Source: Brasilonema sennae CENA114 (GTDB lineage: Bacteria > Cyanobacteriota > Cyanobacteriia > Cyanobacteriales > Nostocaceae). From it: a stretch of 64,000 nucleotides of DNA. The position numbers and the translations under genes were made by a program. The stretch lies in assembly GCF_006968745.1 (NCBI RefSeq), contig NZ_CP030118.1:4430399-4494398 (forward strand). The letters run 5' to 3'. Numbering within the stretch: position 1 is the stretch's first letter; every line of letters starts with the position of its first letter. This document shows, one piece after another, positions 1 to 8,111 of the stretch. Below the pieces are notes generated by a model that was given only the letters and a program-made list of their open reading frames with translations, did not search any database and was not told the origin of the DNA.

Positions 1-80
1 CTAGTACGTCCTAACAGAAGGAGCCACAAACGACGATTCTTAGGCTCTTGTTCATTTTCTGAATTTGGAGAGCGCGTCAT
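1..80 (-). CDS. N-terminus of an unidentified protein, cut by window edge
   Basis: An ATG at 80 on the minus strand opens a frame that stays open to the window edge. It encodes about 26 residues: a charged, Asn/Glu-rich start (MTRSPNSENEQEPKNRR) followed by a hydrophobic run (LWLLLLG) that looks like the start of a membrane segment or signal anchor. A GGTAACGAG stretch just upstream could serve as a ribosome-binding site. Too little is visible to name a family. The frame is short, so its reality depends on sequence outside the window. Confidence 0.4.
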   Translation of the reverse strand, partial: MTRSPNSENEQEPKNRRLWLLLLGRT

Positions 81-917
81 ACTCGTTACCAGTATTGTTA
101 GTTAAAGTGGGTAATTAAATTAGCAATTTACAGTTTCTCAGGCTGAGTCAAATAAGTTTAAATTGGTTTTCAAACAATACAAAATTATGTTACTGGAAAT
201 TGTCATGTTTGGTGGAACTACTTTTTGTGAATTTTGATCAACGTGACTGCTCCACTGTAATTGCATCATCAATACTGAAAACGACTATAGCGAGAAAATA
301 GGGTAAGATGCTGTAATCTTCGTGGAGAAATTAAAGTTATGATCACAAATCTGACTACAGAAGTATTTTTGCAACTATCAAAAGGAATAATTAAGCGAAG
401 ACACGTATAAATTGCATATTTTCTAGTGATCACCGTCATGATTAACAATCAATAAACAAGTTTATTTTGAACACACTACTCAACAGTTATCAGTTATCAG
501 TTGTCAAGTTTTATTGTGATTTTTAATACAAAAATTAATGATATGCCTGATACAAATGATTTTTTTACAATTATTTACCCCCGCCAGATAAATTTCTGCT
601 TTCGGTGCTGGCTATTTGTATTAACCTTAAAGTGAACGGTATTAAGGGAGTCAGAGTCTCTCACTTCTAAAACCGGTGTGTTTCAGTTGGCGTACAAATC
701 TCGTTATGTAACCTTGATAACTGCGTAGGTAGCTGGTCACTCATTTAATGCTCCTTACTTGTTGTTGTTTTAGTTTGACTCTGGACTTTGTCGGAAGTGA
801 TCAAACTTTAGCCACCTATCCAAAAAATGATTTAGATGTTAAGATTTTTTGTCAAGCTCAATCTTATGAGTATAAATACTACAATCTTGTAATTCCATGA
901 ATTAAGGGTATGCATCT
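81..917. other. Long intergenic region without a recognisable gene
   Basis: This AT-rich stretch of more than 800 bases has no convincing coding frame on either strand. It contains a short run of CAGTTAT-type heptamers near 484-504, a repeat type seen at several other places in this window. The last part presumably holds the promoter of the response regulator at 918, but no clear -35/-10 pair stands out. Confidence 0.5.
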
Positions 918-1292
918 ATGCAATCATCTGGGCGTCGTCGAATATTAGTAGTGGACGATTGTGAACTCAATCTGGCTTTGCTTCAAACTGCTTTAGAAGA
1001 AGAGGGCTACGACGTTGATACAGCCAACAATGGGAATATAGCTTTAGCAAAAATAGAGGCTTCGCCACCTGATTTAGTTTTGTCAGATGTGATCATGCCT
1101 AAAATGAACGGTTATGAGTTAGCCCGATGTATCCGCCAAAATGAGAAGTTACCTTTCATTCCTATTTTGCTGATTACAGGTACTCAACAGATGAGTAGTA
1201 TGCAAGAGTTAGATATATGGTTTGATGATTTTATCCGTAAGCCCATCAATTTGGATAGATTGCTTGCACGCATTCAGGCGTGTTGGAACTAA
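918..1292 (+). CDS. Single-domain CheY-like response regulator
   Basis: This 124-residue protein is a lone receiver domain of two-component phosphorelays with no output domain. Visible landmarks are the acidic pair VVDD at residues 11-14, the phospho-acceptor Asp57 in LVLSDVIMP, the Thr of LLITGT and the Lys-Pro in FIRKPIN near residue 109. The length is normal for a stand-alone receiver. No histidine kinase lies beside it, so its partner is unknown. Such proteins act in the cytoplasm, either in phosphorelays or by binding a target protein. Confidence 0.9.
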   Translation: MQSSGRRRILVVDDCELNLALLQTALEEEGYDVDTANNGNIALAKIEASPPDLVLSDVIMPKMNGYELARCIRQNEKLPFIPILLITGTQQMSSMQELDIWFDDFIRKPINLDRLLARIQACWN

Positions 1293-1457
1293 ATCAGAGA
1301 AAAAGCGGTCAGCCATCTTGATGTGACCACGTTTTGGTCAATGCTGAGAAAATGAGGATTTGAGTTATCACCGTTCCCCAAGCGCTTTTGTATTCATAAC
1401 GCTAGAAGGGGCTTTGATGAGCTCAAAGAGGGCATCACAACGAATGTTTTTAACAGG

Positions 1458-2072
1458 TTAATAATCTAACTCTCTTCGACCTTCCAAAGCTCTTGCCAAA
1501 GTCACCTCATCGGCGTACTCCAAATCCCCACCCACAGGTAAACCAAAAGCAATCCGCGTCACTTTGGTAAATGGCTTTAGTAATTGACCAACGTACAGTG
1601 TTGTTGTTTCACCTTCCACACTTGGACTAATTGCCAAAATCACTTCTTGAGGCTTGTGCTGACTCACCCTTCGCACCAAAGCTTGGATAGTCAACTGTTC
1701 TGGACCAATGCCCTCAATTGGAGAAATCACCCCACCTAAGACATGATACTTGCCTTTGAACTCACGGGTTTTTTCCAAGGCAATCAGGTCACGGGAATCT
1801 GCTATCACACACAGAGTCGTGTTGTCACGGTTTGGGTTGCGGCAAATTTCACAAACTGGTTCAGCAGATAGGTGAAAACAAACAGAACACAAACCGACTT
1901 GTTTTTTTGCCTCAATCAAAGCTTGCGCCAGAGCCTCAACTTCTGCTTCTGGTCGCTTTAAAATATGTAATGCCAGACGCTGGGCAGTTTTAGGACCGAC
2001 TCCAGGTAAGCGTTGGAGTTGTTCAATTAAACGTGCTAGAGGGCGTGCGTAAACCGTTGTCTTATCTCCAAT
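1458..2072 (-). CDS. recR: Recombination mediator protein RecR
   Basis: RecR acts with RecO/RecF to load RecA on gapped DNA. From the N-terminus the frame shows the helix-hairpin-helix (LPGVGPKTAQRLALH), the four-cysteine zinc finger (CSVC...CEIC) and the Toprim domain with ISPSVEGETTTLY and GLPVGGDLEYAD, ending in ALEGRRELDY. The first ATG in frame, at 1919, would remove the helix-hairpin-helix, so the true start lies upstream. The conserved frame begins near VYARPLARLIE at about 2054 and is open to a stop at about 2082, yet contains no ATG, GTG or TTG. ATT at 2070-2072 is the only start-like codon I found. The coordinate therefore marks the coding extent rather than a firm start. Confidence 0.85.
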   Translation of the reverse strand: MGDKTTVYARPLARLIEQLQRLPGVGPKTAQRLALHILKRPEAEVEALAQALIEAKKQVGLCSVCFHLSAEPVCEICRNPNRDNTTLCVIADSRDLIALEKTREFKGKYHVLGGVISPIEGIGPEQLTIQALVRRVSQHKPQEVILAISPSVEGETTTLYVGQLLKPFTKVTRIAFGLPVGGDLEYADEVTLARALEGRRELDY

Positions 2073-2159
2073 GAGTTCTAATCATAACTATGATGGCATT
2101 TATAAGAGCTTGGTGGGCACTGTTTGGGAGTTATTTGGTTATTCTTTCAACAAACACAG

Positions 2160-2435
2160 GGGTGTAGGGGAGCCACTGCCCTTCGGGTATCTCCTGCGGA
2201 GACGCTACGCGTATCTCCTACGGAGACGCTGCGCGAACGCTCTTAGCGTGCGCTTGCGCTTACGCAGTCGCCTACGGAGGAGCCAGTACTGCGGGAGGGT
2301 TTCCCGACAGCCAGGTATCTGGCGTTGGAGACCCTCCTGCAGCGCTGTCTCACCGTGCGGGGGTTCCCCCCGTTGTAGCAAGTGGCGTGCATGTGGCGTG
2401 AGCCAGTACTTGATGAGGGTCTCCCTCTCCTGACC
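2160..2435. repeat. Cluster of GC-rich palindromic dispersed repeats
   Basis: This block is made of short GC-rich modules such as TATCTCCTGCGGAGACGCTA, a second copy of the same module, TGCGGGAGGGTTTCC, TATCTGGCGTTGGAGACC and GTTCCCCCCGTTG. The same modules recur near 16.7, 29.7, 31.05, 38.9 and 52.3 kb. Many are self-complementary (CTCCTGCGGAG). Open frames across this block on both strands are by-products of the repeats, with Arg/Ser-rich nonsense translations. The block lies immediately upstream of recR on the opposite side. Two copies elsewhere interrupt a transposase frame, so the family is, or was, mobile. Confidence 0.8.
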
Positions 2436-2988
2436 CAGACGCTACTTTGAACACGCTTGTTCTGGCGTGAAAAGAGTGTTTTTTCCATTCGTAGCGGGTG
2501 ATCAGCCTAAGAGGTACTCCGTGGGCGTGGTAGGATATAAGCTCGACAAGTCGTCAATCTTTCCGGAATGTTGCAGGTCATTTTTGTATAATGGTATTGC
2601 TCAATGACCTATCTGACCGTATTGAACAGACAGGGATCATTCGCAAACGTAGTGATACGGAGTGAATGTGAACCAAACCCCTAACTTCGGTTAGGAGACG
2701 TTATCCAAATCATGACACCTTAAGATTTGCTAGTCTTTTGCCCTGTCGCGGCTAGTTAAACATCTCGCAAGAGAAGTGCTTTGAGCTCCGTTTTATTGGT
2801 AGGTACTTCACCCGCTTACCAGGATAGAGCATACCCAGAGTCGTTAGCGATAAACAGTAACTCTTGTTTGCTGTCTAAATGCTGCCTAAAGATATGCCGG
2901 AAAAATCGATGGAAACCGAGGCTCAGTTGAGGAAATTCAACAAACTCTTCTGACACCGGACACCGAAATTGTAAAGGAGGAACTCAAC
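2436..2988. other. Intergenic region upstream of the DUF4168 gene
   Basis: No gene is visible here. A small hairpin with a TTCG tetraloop (CCTAAC-TTCG-GTTAGG, 2680-2695) is not followed by a T-run, so it does not look like an intrinsic terminator. The final bases carry a very strong ribosome-binding site, AAAGGAGG, for the gene at 2989. Confidence 0.45.
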
Positions 2989-3498
2989 GTGTTTAAGCAA
3001 ATTCTGACAGGTAGCTATATTTTTGTTTTTCTTCTTGTCAGCAGCCTGTCGGCTCATGCACAAGCACCAAAACCTACATCTCCATCTTCATCTCCATCCC
3101 CTCAAGTTCCAGGAACATCCCAAACCAAAGTTAGTCCAGAGGAACTTCAGAAATTTGCAAACTCCATAAAACAGCTCACAGCGATAAAGCAGGGAGCAGT
3201 TAAGCAGATGGCGGACGTTATAAATAAGTCTGGTCTGACTCAAGAACGATTTTTGGAAATATATAAATCACAGCAAAATCCCCCAGAGAAGCTAAAACGA
3301 GCAATGACATCACAAGAAAAACAACAATATGAAAAAGCTTTCACAAGTTTAAAGTCAATTCAGGAACAAGCTGATACAAACATGCAGCAAGTTTTGCAAA
3401 AGGAAGGGCTAGGGCTAGAACGTTTCAATCAAATTCAAGTAGCGATCAGCCAAGATCCGGCGCTTCAGCAAAAAGTGCAGCAAATGATTAGAAGCTAG
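2989..3498 (+). CDS. Secreted DUF4168-family protein
   Basis: A 169-residue protein with a clear Sec signal peptide (hydrophobic core IFVFLLVSSLSAHAQA, cleavage near residue 25), a Pro/Ser-rich linker, and a helical region (SPEELQKFANSIKQLTAIK... and a second LTQERFLEIY / LGLERFNQIQ pair) typical of the DUF4168 family common in cyanobacteria. The two similar helical motifs, each with an ERF core, suggest an internal duplication. The start is GTG at 2989 behind a near-perfect AAAGGAGG site. It is probably periplasmic. The function of the family is unknown to me. Confidence 0.8.
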   Translation: MFKQILTGSYIFVFLLVSSLSAHAQAPKPTSPSSSPSPQVPGTSQTKVSPEELQKFANSIKQLTAIKQGAVKQMADVINKSGLTQERFLEIYKSQQNPPEKLKRAMTSQEKQQYEKAFTSLKSIQEQADTNMQQVLQKEGLGLERFNQIQVAISQDPALQQKVQQMIRS

Positions 3499-3681
3499 TC
3501 TTGAAGGTCACACCCAAAGAGTGTAAGCAATTTTGTGAACATGCACAATTCAGGAGTCAGAATTCAGAATGGGCCGGGTTCATTCTGAATTCTGACTTAT
3601 TTTTTTATTAATCCCGAGTTGCATTCATTTTGGTAGAATGTCATTTGATCAGTACTAGTCATCACCCCCTCTGACTCAATT

Positions 3682-3789
3682 ATGGATAACGAGGTTGTTC
3701 TTTTTCTTGTCAGCGCCAGTGTTTTCATCCTCTATCTCATCTTCTCTGCGTTAACTGAAATGGGCACAAAGTTACCTTGGAAAAAATAG
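3682..3789 (+). CDS. Small single-pass membrane protein, 35 residues
   Basis: A short ATG-to-TAG frame encodes MDNEVVLFLVSASVFILYLI followed by FSALTEMGTKLPWKK. It has an acidic N-terminus, one hydrophobic helix of about 17 residues and a basic C-terminus (KLPWKK), the layout of the small membrane subunits found in photosynthetic and respiratory complexes. I cannot match it to a named subunit such as PetN, PsbX or PetL. No strong ribosome-binding site is visible. It stands alone between the DUF4168 gene and the acetyltransferase. It could be a chance frame, but composition and topology favour a real peptide. Confidence 0.45.
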   Translation: MDNEVVLFLVSASVFILYLIFSALTEMGTKLPWKK

Positions 3790-4091
3790 CAGTTTGGTTT
3801 TTGACTGATACCCTTTCACGAAAATCCTGATACATTTCACTCCACGGCAGTTGCTCCACTTGGGGAAACCCCAAGACCGCACTGCCTCCCCTACTCCCCC
3901 TACTCCCCCTACTTCCCCATATGTATCAACGTTAAAGTGAAACGGTATGACTTTATGCATACACCCTCTAATTGCTTGCTAACTTTTAAATCTCACTTTA
4001 GGAGGAGGTGGGTATTTATATTATTGCTACTGCTGCATCGTACACTGTCCATATAATTCCAACAAGAACAGAAGAAGGGAGTGTGGTTTCT
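3790..4091. other. Intergenic spacer with short C-rich tandem repeat
   Basis: The region contains a small tandem repeat of the unit CTCCCCCTA at about 3891-3918. A minus-strand frame crossing it translates to Gly/Val repeats and is not a gene. A GGAGGAGG stretch at 4001-4008 precedes an in-frame GTG (4008) that could start the next gene 28 codons earlier. I prefer the downstream ATG. Confidence 0.4.
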
Positions 4092-4697
4092 ATGTCATCC
4101 ATCATCAGGTTTGCTACTGAACAGGATGCTGAGCAAGTTCTGGAAATTTACGCCCCTTTTTGCGAGTATTCACCTGTGTCTTTTGAAGTTCAACCACCAA
4201 CTCTAGATGAAATGCAGCAGCGGATTGCAAAAGTCCTAGAGAAGTTGCCTTGGCTGGTGTGCGAACGTGATGGAGAAGTTCTAGGATATGTTTATGCTAC
4301 ACCTCATAGAGACCGAACTGCCTATCAGTGGGCTGTTGATGTATCTGTTTATATCCATGATGCAGTGCGTCGTTCCGGCATAGGACGAGCTTTATATACA
4401 TCCCTGTTTAAAATTCTGGTACTTCAAGGTTACTACAGCGCCTACGCAGGTGTCACTCTCCCAAACACAGCCAGTGAAAGGCTTCATAAACTGATGGGAT
4501 TCCAGTTCATAGGGATATATCAAAGTGTAGGATACAAGTGTGGTGCGTGGCATGATGTTGTGTGGTATGAGCTATCTCTGCAACCGCGAAGACCGAATCC
4601 CAAGCCTCCCATCGATATCAACGTATTACACAGTACCATTAAATTAGAATACGCTTTGGCAAGTGGATTATCTTTCCTCAAGCTTGGTGTCAATTAA
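4092..4697 (+). CDS. GNAT-family N-acetyltransferase, phosphinothricin acetyltransferase-like
   Basis: The protein matches the PAT/MnaT branch of GNAT acetyltransferases, which acetylate small amines or amino-acid analogues with acetyl-CoA. Landmarks are the N-terminal IRFATEQDAEQVLEIYAPF, the SVYIHDAVRRSGIGRALY segment carrying the acetyl-CoA pyrophosphate loop (RRSGIGRA), and GVTLPNTASERLHKLMGFQFIG followed by the GAWHDVVWYELSL end of the fold. ATG at 4092 has a GAAGGGAG site upstream and gives the usual N-terminus. An in-frame GTG at 4008 would add 28 unrelated residues. About 35 residues after the fold (from QPRRPNPKPP) look like a non-conserved tail. The substrate is unknown. Confidence 0.85.
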   Translation: MSSIIRFATEQDAEQVLEIYAPFCEYSPVSFEVQPPTLDEMQQRIAKVLEKLPWLVCERDGEVLGYVYATPHRDRTAYQWAVDVSVYIHDAVRRSGIGRALYTSLFKILVLQGYYSAYAGVTLPNTASERLHKLMGFQFIGIYQSVGYKCGAWHDVVWYELSLQPRRPNPKPPIDINVLHSTIKLEYALASGLSFLKLGVN

Positions 4698-4813
4698 GAA
4701 ATTATTTCACACACTGAGATTTCTAATTTTTGCCAAACTACCCTGACAAACTGCTAAATTTCAAGTTAAATATTTCAAGATATGCCCCTTCAGAAAGTGG
4801 TCAGGTACTGTTT

Positions 4814-6430
4814 GTGACACAAGAACAAAAAACCTCTCGTTCTTTTGCCGGAATTGCTGGCATTATCGCCGTTGCTACGTTAATCAGCAAATTTTTTGGG
4901 CTGGTACGTGAACAAGCGATCGCCGCCGCTTTTGGTGCGGGGGGTGTTGTCGATGCTTATAACTTCGCTTACATGATCCCCAGTTTTCTGCTAATATTGC
5001 TAGGTGGGGTTAATGGACCATTCCATAGTGCGATCGTCAGCGTTCTAGCCAGGCGCAAGCAAGAAGAAGCTGCTCCCTTGGTGGAAACAATGACAACCCT
5101 TGTGGGTGGTTTGCTGCTTTTGGTAACGATTTTCCTGGTGATATTTGCTCCTAACTTGATTGACTTAGTAGCACCAGGTTTGGATACTGTTCGTGACGGA
5201 GCATTCATTAAAGAAAGCGCCATTGTGCAACTGCGGATAATGGCACCAATGGCAGTTTTAGCAGGACTGATTGGTATTGGTTTTGGGACTCTCAACACAG
5301 CGAATCAATACTGGCTACTTTCTCTGAGTCCTTTATTTTCCAGCATTATTCTAATTCTTGGTTTGGGTGTACTCGCTCTGCAACTAGGTAGCAAAATTAG
5401 CTCTCCTGAATATGCCATTTTAGGCGGAATGGTTTTAGCGGGGGGTACCTTAGCCGGAGCATTCCTGCAATGGTTGATCCAGCAAATTGCCCAAGCACGA
5501 GCAGGGTTAGGTACATTGCGCCTGCGATTTAATTTTAAGCAGCCAGGGGTGAGCGATGTACTTAAAATTATGGGACCAGCAACCTTTTCTTCTGGGATGT
5601 TGCAAATTAATCTGTATACAGATATGTATTTTGCATCGTTCATCCCCTCTGCTCCTTCTGGGTTGCGTTATTCCAATATCTTGGTGCAAACTCCTTTAGG
5701 AATTATTTCTAATATTATTTTGTTACCTTTATTACCAATATTTTCCCGACTAGCCGCACCGGAAAATTGGACAGAGTTAAAATTGCGAATTCGCCAAGGA
5801 TTCATACTTACTGCCTTCACCATGCTACCAATGGGAGCGCTAATGATGGCGCTGTCTGACCCCATTGTACGAGTGGTTTATGAACGTGGTGCTTTCAACC
5901 AAACAGACTCAGCCCTGGTTTCCTCCATACTAGTTGCTTCTGGTTTGGGAATGTTCGTCTATTTGGGGCGAGATGTTTTGGTGCGCGTGTTTTATGCTTT
6001 GGGCGATGGTCAGACACCATTTCGCGTTAGTATGATTAACATCATATTCAACGCTTTGCTAGATTGGATTTTGTTTAAGCCTTTTGGTGCGCCGGGTTTG
6101 GTACTAGCAACAGTTGGAGTGAATTTCATCTCGCTATTAATGTTGTTATGGTTGCTTGATCGCAGGCTGGATGGTTTACGTTGGCGCGAGTGGAGTTTGC
6201 CAATTTTAGGTTTAGCTACTGCAAGCTTGGTAGGTGGAGGAGCAAGCTATGGCACTCTTGAGGTTTTGCAGAAGTTTTTAGGTGAAGATGCTTTACAAAT
6301 TCAACTGGTGCAAATATCTATTGCTGGTTTAGTTGGCATCGGCGTTTTTGCTGTGATTGTTGCCATGATGAAATTACCAGAGATCGAGATTTTTGTATCT
6401 CGTCTGCGTGAGCGCTTTTTGAGAAGATAA
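4814..6430 (+). CDS. murJ: Lipid II flippase MurJ (MviN family)
   Basis: MurJ flips lipid-linked peptidoglycan precursor across the inner membrane. The protein is almost entirely hydrophobic with about 14 predicted helices and carries the family start SRSFAGIAGIIAVATLISKF followed by FGLVREQAIAAAFGAG, then GGVNGPFHSAIVSVLARR and the FTMLPMGALMMALSDPIVRVV / YERGAF region. The open frame extends upstream to a TTG at 4730, but those 28 residues do not look like MurJ. GTG at 4814 gives an N-terminus only about ten residues before the conserved SRSFAG, so I place the start there. It is co-directional with the acetyltransferase but separated by a spacer. Confidence 0.93.
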   Translation: MTQEQKTSRSFAGIAGIIAVATLISKFFGLVREQAIAAAFGAGGVVDAYNFAYMIPSFLLILLGGVNGPFHSAIVSVLARRKQEEAAPLVETMTTLVGGLLLLVTIFLVIFAPNLIDLVAPGLDTVRDGAFIKESAIVQLRIMAPMAVLAGLIGIGFGTLNTANQYWLLSLSPLFSSIILILGLGVLALQLGSKISSPEYAILGGMVLAGGTLAGAFLQWLIQQIAQARAGLGTLRLRFNFKQPGVSDVLKIMGPATFSSGMLQINLYTDMYFASFIPSAPSGLRYSNILVQTPLGIISNIILLPLLPIFSRLAAPENWTELKLRIRQGFILTAFTMLPMGALMMALSDPIVRVVYERGAFNQTDSALVSSILVASGLGMFVYLGRDVLVRVFYALGDGQTPFRVSMINIIFNALLDWILFKPFGAPGLVLATVGVNFISLLMLLWLLDRRLDGLRWREWSLPILGLATASLVGGGASYGTLEVLQKFLGEDALQIQLVQISIAGLVGIGVFAVIVAMMKLPEIEIFVSRLRERFLRR

Positions 6431-6906
6431 ATATTGTTATAGTCGTGCTTTACCCCTATCCGCCTCCGGCACCTTTCCCCTTATAAAGGGGAAAGGAAAA
6501 AGCCACAAGTTCTTGAATTACCCACTCATTCGCGCAAAACCTCACCCTGCCCTATCGGGCATCCCTCTCCTTACTAAGGAGAGGGAAAGATTTTAGCGCC
6601 GATTCAAGCGAGGGTGAGGTTTTGAACGAGATATGTGTACACCGTAGCCTTGATAACGGGGACGGCGTTAGCGGGGGGGTAAAATATATTGCAGCTATCG
6701 CTATACCACGCAAGCTATCACAAAGAAACGGTGTCAATATTGCTCTCTATTATACCTCAAATATGTGAGTTTAAGCTCATCTGGCTGGGTGAAACAGTTT
6801 CACCCACTTGGATCGCCTAAGTGCGTGAGGTTAAATTTTGTTAAAAAAGGGATTCTAGTACTAGAAAGCATTGATTGCACTAATTCACTCTAGTTAAGAG
6901 AAACCT
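6431..6906. other. Intergenic region between murJ and the outer-membrane protein gene
   Basis: Apart from the stem-loop repeat at 6536-6651 there is no coding frame I can support. The short run at 6476-6496 (CCCCTTATAAAGGGGAAAG) is another small palindrome. The promoter of the gene at 6907 should lie in the last 150 bases, but no clear motif stands out. Confidence 0.4.
6536..6651. repeat. Dispersed stem-loop repeat, copy 1
   Basis: Outer arms AAAACCTCACCCT (6536-6548) and AGGGTGAGGTTTT (6611-6623) are perfect inverted repeats. An inner stem CCCTCTCCTTA / TAAGGAGAGGG (6563-6585) folds within them. A conserved tail TGTGTACACCGTAGCCTT follows. A second copy with the same arms, core and tail lies at about 46470-46593, where the inner loop carries an additional insertion. 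This is a mobile or dispersed non-coding hairpin element. Confidence 0.75.
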
Positions 6907-7443
6907 ATGAAACTTACAAAATTACTCGCTTCTACAATTGCTGTTGCTTCCGTTGTTCTTTCTGCAGGTATTGCTTCAGCTCAAAACGTTCCAACTCAAG
7001 AAACTGCAGCACGTGGTATGAACGGTAGCTACGTTGGTGCTGGTGTTTCTGCTGGCGTCACCAATGGCGGAAGACAAAATGATGCAGCTACATTAGGTGG
7101 AAATGTTCAAGGACGGTACGCTGTTCCTAATGCGCCTGTTTCTGTTCGCGGTTCTGTTTTGTTTGGTGGTGATTCAACGGCAATTATACCAACATTAACA
7201 TACGATGCCCCCATCGCGAAAAACACTAACGTTTACATCGGTGGTGGTTACGCTTTTCAGACTAATGAAGGTTATGCAAGCCAATTGGGAAATAAGAATG
7301 CACCTGTCTTAACTGTTGGTGCAGAAACACAAGTTGCGAAAAACACCGTTCTCTATGGTGATGCCAAGTGGGGTATTGACGCTTATAGGGGCAGTGATTC
7401 TGACGCCCTTAGCTTACAAGCCGGGGTTGGTTACCGCTTCTAA
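6907..7443 (+). CDS. Secreted outer-membrane-like beta-barrel protein
   Basis: A 178-residue protein with a textbook signal peptide (LLASTIAVASVVLSAGIASA, cleavage before QNVP). The mature part is rich in Gly, Asn, Thr and aromatic residues in alternating patterns (YVGAGVSAGVTNGG, VYIGGGYAFQTNEGY, VLYGDAKWGIDAY) and ends GVGYRF, a C-terminal aromatic typical of outer-membrane barrel strands. This suggests an eight-strand-type porin-like or OmpW/OmpA-like barrel in the outer membrane, but I recognise no specific family. It appears to be monocistronic and is followed by a strong hairpin. Confidence 0.7.
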   Translation: MKLTKLLASTIAVASVVLSAGIASAQNVPTQETAARGMNGSYVGAGVSAGVTNGGRQNDAATLGGNVQGRYAVPNAPVSVRGSVLFGGDSTAIIPTLTYDAPIAKNTNVYIGGGYAFQTNEGYASQLGNKNAPVLTVGAETQVAKNTVLYGDAKWGIDAYRGSDSDALSLQAGVGYRF

Positions 7444-7493
7444 TCCTTCATAGTCAGTAAAGAAGGATTCTGATGCGAAATCACAAAATGTAT

Positions 7494-7540
7494 AGGAGTA
7501 GTGAAGCTTTTCCTCTGATTTCAGGAGCTTCACTGCTCCT
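7494..7540 (+). terminator. Hairpin terminator after the barrel protein gene
   Basis: Arms AGGAGTAGTGAAGCT (7494-7508) and AGCTTCACTGCTCCT (7526-7540) pair over 15 positions with a single G-T pair. A short T-rich run (TAGCTATTTTTG) follows. This is probably the transcription terminator of the gene ending at 7443. Confidence 0.7.
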
Positions 7541-7632
7541 TAGCTATTTTTGCAGTCATGAATACAAGTATCGGATTGAGCAACAAAATTGTATAACATG
7601 AAAAAGCATTCTATGATTCTGAATGTATTCCT

Positions 7633-8043
7633 ATGCTGCAAAATCCTGTCATTCGCGCCGCTGTTGCAATCAGTCTTGGCGCAATTGCTGGAGCGCTTTC
7701 GCGCTATTATCTCGGTTTATGGTTCAATCAGCTTTTTGGTACAGAATTTCCCTACAGCACACTGATTATTAACATCAGTGGTTGTTTTGTGATGGGTTTG
7801 TTTACCACATTGTTAATAGGAGCATTAAGAACAATTTCTCTTGATACCCGACTGCTAGTCACCACCGGCTTTTTAGGGTCTTATACTACGTTTTCAACTT
7901 ATGAGTTAGATACAGCCAAGCTGCTTCAACAAGGTAGCTTAGAAATTGGTTTGCTCTACTGGTTTTGTAGTGCTGTATTAGGAATGGTATGTTTTCAGTT
8001 AGGAGTCATCTGCGCTAATTTTTTCCAGATTAGAAACGAATGA
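7633..8043 (+). CDS. crcB: Fluoride ion channel/exporter CrcB (Fluc), copy 1
   Basis: CrcB/Fluc proteins form dual-topology dimeric channels in the inner membrane that expel fluoride. This 136-residue protein shows four hydrophobic helices and the family motifs LGAIAGALSRYYLGL near the N-terminus and GFLGSYTTFSTYELDT in helix 3, including the Phe/Thr/Ser residues lining the pore. A second, related copy lies downstream on the opposite strand at 8112-8504. The two may form a heterodimeric channel, as known for paired fluc genes. I saw no recognisable fluoride riboswitch upstream. Confidence 0.92.
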   Translation: MLQNPVIRAAVAISLGAIAGALSRYYLGLWFNQLFGTEFPYSTLIINISGCFVMGLFTTLLIGALRTISLDTRLLVTTGFLGSYTTFSTYELDTAKLLQQGSLEIGLLYWFCSAVLGMVCFQLGVICANFFQIRNE

Positions 8044-8111
8044 TAATTCATCAGGAGATCTGCAAAGAGACTTGTGAAAAAATGACATCCAAATCTAAAA
8101 AGAATCAAAAT

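Noticed and set aside
2071..2488. Open frames on both strands over the repeat cluster
   Set aside because: They translate palindromic repeats into Arg/Ser-rich nonsense and overlap the recR start region.
7445..7632. Possible fluoride riboswitch upstream of crcB
   Set aside because: The conserved crcB-motif elements were not found by eye; the only structure is the terminator of the preceding gene.
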